DNA of 10,325 bases from Bacteroidia bacterium (GTDB lineage: Bacteria; Bacteroidota; Bacteroidia; JABEUT01): positions 1 to 10,325 of the forward strand of contig JABEUT010000223.1 in the NCBI GenBank assembly GCA_013044305.1. The letters run 5' to 3'. Of the stretch, positions 7,745 through 10,325 are shown in pieces (position 1 is the first letter of the stretch; every line of letters begins with the position of its first letter). A program made the translations under genes and the position numbers. The notes beneath the pieces are model-generated. The model was given only the letters and a program-made list of their open reading frames with translations. It made no database searches and had not been told where the DNA came from.

Positions 7745-7752
7745 CAAATATA
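7745..7752 (-). promoter_or_regulatory. Candidate -7 promoter element for the PorP-like operon (TATATTTG)
   Basis: On the minus strand this reads TATATTTG, a full match to the Bacteroidota -7 consensus TAnnTTTG. Transcription would start near 7739, leaving a leader of about 25 nt before ATG 7714. No TTG is present around the -33 position. The element supports the shorter start of the PorP-like gene and a shared transcript for the three T9SS-related genes, since neither of the two downstream gaps contains such an element. Confidence 0.4.
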
Positions 7753-7940
7753 TAATAATTAATCTTAATAGGGTGGCAGAATTTTTACTTTTCACTGAAA
7801 GCTAAACGCTTAATCTGAAATATTATAGGATAGAAAAACGCATAAAATAACCATGAATCTTCGCCGGTTTCCCAAATCTTTTTTTTGATTTTTGAAATGC
7901 AACTTCTCCCCAGAGAGGCAGGATTAACCATGCAATTTGA

Positions 7941-9590
7941 TCAGCCGAGAAGTGTTTCCGCCCTTTTCAGGGCTTCGTCTATAACAGGCAAAATGTTTTC
8001 CCTTCCTATTTTCTCTATCATCTTTGACTTTTCAAGTTCCCGCAGCACCGCAGGCTGAATTCCCGATATTATGAACTTTATTCCGGAACGTTCCGATTCC
8101 TTAAAAACCTGCTCAAGGGTATGCAGTCCTGTTGAGTCTATTACCGGAACATGGCGCATTCTTACTATAAGCACTTTTGGCTGATTTTCAACAAATCGCA
8201 TCGAATCTTTGAATTTGTAAGCCGCGCCAAAAAAGAAGGGCCCGTTTATTTCAAAAACCTCAACCCCTTTTGGGACTTTATATTTACTGATTGCTTTCGG
8301 GTCGTCTATGTCATTCCGGTCAGATAATTCCGAAGTGATGACGTCAACATTGCTGATTTGTGCCATGCGTCTCATAAACAAAAATGCAGCGAGCACCAGA
8401 CCTACTTCAATGGCAATGGTAAGATCAATAAACACTGTAAGGCCGAAGGTGGCAAGCAGGATGGCTGCATCGCTTTTGGAAGTTTTGATAATGGCAACAA
8501 AGGACCGCCATTCACTCATATTATATGAGACTACCGCAAGTATTCCGGCAAGGCATGACAATGGTATCAACGTTGCCCATCGGCCCACAAGCATCATAAT
8601 GGCAAGCAGTGTAAGTGAGTGTATAATTCCGGCAACTGGCGTACGTCCTCCGTTTTTAATGTTTGTGGCGGTGCGTGCAATGGCTCCTGTAGCCGGTATA
8701 CCACCGAAGACAGAGGACAAAACGTTGGCGGCGCCCTGTGCCACAAGTTCCATATTGCTTTTGTGGTTTCCTCCAATCATGCCATCTGCAACCACAGCCG
8801 ACAAAAGCGATTCAATAGCTCCAAGCATAGCAATGGTAAACGCAGGTCTAATAAGGTTTTGTATTGTACCAATACTTAAACCGCTTATGTGCGGAGCAGG
8901 CAAGGATGAAGGAATAGAACCGAACCGGCTTCCTATCGTTTCAACAGGAAGTTTGAAGATATAAACTGCCAGTGTGGAGGTCAATATAGCAATAAGGGAA
9001 CCGGGAATTTTATGTGTTATTTTTGAAAACGATACTGTAATTAGAATTGTACCTAAAGCAATAAGTAAGGAGTACCAGTTAACAAAACCGATATTTTGAA
9101 AATATGCCATCCATTTATTGATAAATTCAGCCGGTACCGCCCCCATTTTTATACCTGCAAAATCCTTTATTTGCGATGATAAAATGATTAAGGCTATTCC
9201 GCTTGTAAAACCTACAATTAAAGGATAGGGAATAAACTTAATGACGGAACCCAGCCTTGCAAACCCGATAATGATGAGGATGATTCCAGCCATGAGTGTG
9301 GCAATGGTTAATCCGTCAACCCCATATTTTTGTACTATGCCGTAAACTATTACTATGAAAGCGCCGGTTGGCCCCCCGATCTGTACGCGGCTGCCGCCGA
9401 GGGCAGAAATTACAAACCCGCCAATAATGGCCGTATATAAACCTTTTTCCGGCGACACCCCCGAGGCAATGGCAAAGGCAATTGCCAAAGGTAAAGCCAC
9501 TATCCCCACAATAATTCCCGCAACAAGATCTGAAAAGAATTGCTTCCGGTCGTAGGTCCTTAATGTAACAAGCAGTTTAGGTGTGAACAT
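7941..9590 (-). CDS. SulP-family inorganic anion transporter with STAS domain
   Basis: A complete 549-residue inner-membrane transporter of the SulP/SLC26 family, which move sulfate, bicarbonate or related anions. The N-terminal part has the typical cytosolic lead-in (RTYDRKQFFSDLVAG, 11-25), then GLYTAIIGGFVISALGGSR (50-68) and the QIGGPTGAF motif (70-78). The central signature A-I-E-S-L-L-S-A-V-V-A-D-G-M (258-271) with H-x-S-N-x-E-L-x-A-Q-G-x-A-N and GGIPATGAIARTATN (296-310) is intact, including the conserved Glu at 260. About a dozen membrane segments fit the hydrophobic runs up to residue 405. The cytosolic STAS domain spans about 438-545 and keeps the DSTGL motif (485-489) in which the Ser is phosphorylatable in related anti-anti-sigma factors. 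The sequence alone does not separate sulfate from bicarbonate; no carbonic anhydrase or sulfate-assimilation gene is next to it. It is likely transcribed alone, with 226 bp to the PorP-like gene downstream and 253 bp of intergenic DNA upstream. Confidence 0.93.
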   Translation of the reverse strand: MFTPKLLVTLRTYDRKQFFSDLVAGIIVGIVALPLAIAFAIASGVSPEKGLYTAIIGGFVISALGGSRVQIGGPTGAFIVIVYGIVQKYGVDGLTIATLMAGIILIIIGFARLGSVIKFIPYPLIVGFTSGIALIILSSQIKDFAGIKMGAVPAEFINKWMAYFQNIGFVNWYSLLIALGTILITVSFSKITHKIPGSLIAILTSTLAVYIFKLPVETIGSRFGSIPSSLPAPHISGLSIGTIQNLIRPAFTIAMLGAIESLLSAVVADGMIGGNHKSNMELVAQGAANVLSSVFGGIPATGAIARTATNIKNGGRTPVAGIIHSLTLLAIMMLVGRWATLIPLSCLAGILAVVSYNMSEWRSFVAIIKTSKSDAAILLATFGLTVFIDLTIAIEVGLVLAAFLFMRRMAQISNVDVITSELSDRNDIDDPKAISKYKVPKGVEVFEINGPFFFGAAYKFKDSMRFVENQPKVLIVRMRHVPVIDSTGLHTLEQVFKESERSGIKFIISGIQPAVLRELEKSKMIEKIGRENILPVIDEALKRAETLLG

Positions 9591-9629
9591 CTTGAATGCT
9601 TACTGCTGAATACGTCATTTTTCTGAATG

Positions 9630-9675
9630 CAACAAATCTACAATAATTATTTTTTATGCCAGGTGAGATTTGTTG
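9630..9675. repeat. 10-bp perfect inverted repeat over the SulP promoter region
   Basis: CAACAAATCT at 9630-9639 and its exact reverse complement AGATTTGTTG at 9666-9675 are separated by 26 bp. The left arm overlaps the candidate -7 element of the SulP gene (9633-9640), so this could be a regulator binding site with two half-sites. With such a long spacer and no T-run after the right-hand arm it is not a normal terminator. Function is inference. Confidence 0.35.
9633..9640 (-). promoter_or_regulatory. Candidate -7 promoter element for the SulP gene (TAGATTTG)
   Basis: The minus strand reads TAGATTTG, matching TAnnTTTG, with a predicted start near 9627 and a leader of roughly 35 nt before ATG 9590. 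No TTG is found at the -33 position. The element overlaps the left arm of an inverted repeat, which suggests a regulated promoter. Confidence 0.4.
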
Positions 9676-9724
9676 TGGGAGCAAACATATTATGATCCCG
9701 TCTCAAAGGAATTATTTTTTATGC
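9645..9724. repeat. Pair of 15-bp exact direct repeats, 65 bp apart
   Basis: AATTATTTTTTATGC occurs at 9645-9659 and again at 9710-9724, both on the plus strand, in the intergenic region upstream of the SulP gene. The repeat is AT-rich, which raises the chance of coincidence, but 15 exact bases within 80 bp is notable. It may be a duplicated regulatory site or the footprint of an old insertion; no coding or mobile-element sequence lies between the copies. Confidence 0.4.
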
Positions 9725-9843
9725 TGCAGCAGGCGGAATTATTAAGCATAACAAGAATGATGAACTGGCCTGGCATTCGCCAAATAAAGGCTATTAGCAT
9801 AAATTGCAATCGCCATGATAATTATGATTCTTCTGGCTTTTTT

Positions 9844-10325
9844 TTACAAATACATCATCTTGAATTGCAGTCTTTTAACAAAGCTGCGGTAATTCTTTCG
9901 CAGGTTTTTGTCAAGCATTGCCATGTCTTTGTATTGCTGGAACTGTTCTATAAGTACCATGTCAAAGGCAGAACTTTCAACAAAATTGATTGCAGTCTCG
10001 AAGCCGCAAACACAGAGCGCCCCGGTATGTAGCAAAAATCTTTTTATAACTGCCGGCTCTGTATTTAGTGTTTTGCAGCTGCCAAAATGAATTATCTTAT
10101 CCTGGCAGCTACCCTGAAGCATATCCGCAAGTTCGGCAAGGGTAACAAATTCCTTTCCTACCTGAATACTCTCGGGTTCGCCGTGAAAGGCAAAGTAACA
10201 AATTGAATAATCGGCATATTTCTTTTGCTGCCATAAGGTTAAATAGTATTCCAGATTTTCCCTTGTACCGCACTGCTTATATATGTATTTAATACTAAGA
10301 TTTTCTTTTAGGAACATCAATGCGG
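9844..10325 (-). CDS. CHAT/caspase-like protein, 5' truncated by the window edge
   Basis: The frame ends at TAA 9846-9844 and is open to the last base, so the N-terminus is outside the window; the TTG at 10320 or ATG at 10317 is probably internal because the alignable family region appears to begin earlier. About 160 residues are visible. A strand ending in Phe-Ala-Phe-His-Gly-Glu puts a His at 10183-10185, and a strand IIHFGSCKTL puts a Cys at 10075-10077. That spacing and context resemble the His/Cys dyad of CHAT and caspase-like (clan CD) peptidases. The segments LAELADMLQGSC and TGALCVCGFE, and a closing helical part with Phe-Asp-Met-Val-Leu and KRLQFKMMYL, recall, from memory, a small stand-alone family filed as DUF6642. 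Protease activity is inference and no substrate gene is visible. It is separated from the SulP gene by 253 bp, so the two are probably not co-transcribed. Confidence 0.7.
   Translation of the reverse strand, partial: ALMFLKENLSIKYIYKQCGTRENLEYYLTLWQQKKYADYSICYFAFHGEPESIQVGKEFVTLAELADMLQGSCQDKIIHFGSCKTLNTEPAVIKRFLLHTGALCVCGFETAINFVESSAFDMVLIEQFQQYKDMAMLDKNLRKNYRSFVKRLQFKMMYL

Noticed and set aside
7715..7795. 27-codon N-terminal extension of the PorP-like protein
   Set aside because: It precedes a clear signal peptide and overlaps a promoter-like element, so it is treated as untranslated upstream DNA.
7877..7900. AAATC-T8-GATTT hairpin downstream of the SulP gene
   Set aside because: The stem is five mostly A-T pairs and the T-run sits in the loop, so it does not look like a working intrinsic terminator.
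8308..8964. Long open frame of 218 codons on the plus strand
   Set aside because: It lies wholly antisense to the well-conserved SulP gene and its translation has no recognisable domain or signal; it is a mirror of the transporter's codon pattern.
9812..9845. GCCA...TGGC followed by eight T on the plus strand, resembling a terminator
   Set aside because: The stem is only four base pairs with an 18-base interior, and no plus-strand gene ends before it; for the minus-strand CHAT-like gene the orientation is wrong.
9670..10032. 120-codon plus-strand frame at the right end
   Set aside because: About half of it is antisense to the CHAT-like gene, it starts with TTG inside the SulP upstream region, and the translation shows no family features.

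Overview
The window looks like a chromosomal piece of a Bacteroidota genome. The signs are a PorP/SprF-family outer-membrane protein, a protein with a type IX secretion (T9SS) C-terminal sorting domain, a DUF5686-type tail, a DUF5777-type barrel, weak or absent Shine-Dalgarno sites, and TAnnTTTG promoter elements typical of this phylum. No rRNA, tRNA, CRISPR array, insertion sequence or integrase was seen.

Left part, plus strand (1-3123). The window opens inside the 3' end of a DUF5686-like outer-membrane protein gene. After a 151-bp gap with a candidate promoter comes a compact four-gene set: a Tat-exported Rieske 2Fe-2S lipoprotein, a small cytochrome-c-like lipoprotein with an unusual Cys/His motif, a YceI-family secreted protein, and a DUF5777-type outer-membrane beta-barrel. 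Gaps are 60, 12 and 44 bp, so they are probably one operon: a cell-envelope redox module with a lipid-binding-fold protein and a barrel. Its actual substrate cannot be read from the sequence.

Middle part, minus strand (7714 down to 3162). This is a second probable operon, read in the order PorP/SprF-like outer-membrane protein, then a TPR / PD40 beta-propeller / carboxypeptidase-regulatory-like / SPOR protein resembling T9SS PorE but ending in a SPOR-like domain, then a secreted protein with a type A T9SS sorting domain. It reads as a membrane partner, a peptidoglycan-tethered periplasmic scaffold and a cargo. It converges on the Rieske operon with only 38 bp between the stop codons and no convincing terminator.

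Right part, minus strand (7941-10325). A complete SulP-family anion transporter with a C-terminal STAS domain comes first. Upstream of it is a 253-bp AT-rich intergenic region with an inverted repeat over the candidate promoter and a 15-bp direct repeat. At the window edge is a 5'-truncated gene for a small CHAT/caspase-like protein with an apparent His/Cys dyad.

No gene-free stretch exceeds 300 bases. The longest are 9591-9843 and 7715-7940; apart from the promoter and repeat elements listed, I see nothing in them. Strongest candidates for a second look: the PorP / SPOR-ended PorE-like / type A cargo cassette, the Rieske-cytochrome-YceI-barrel operon, and the CHAT-like protein.
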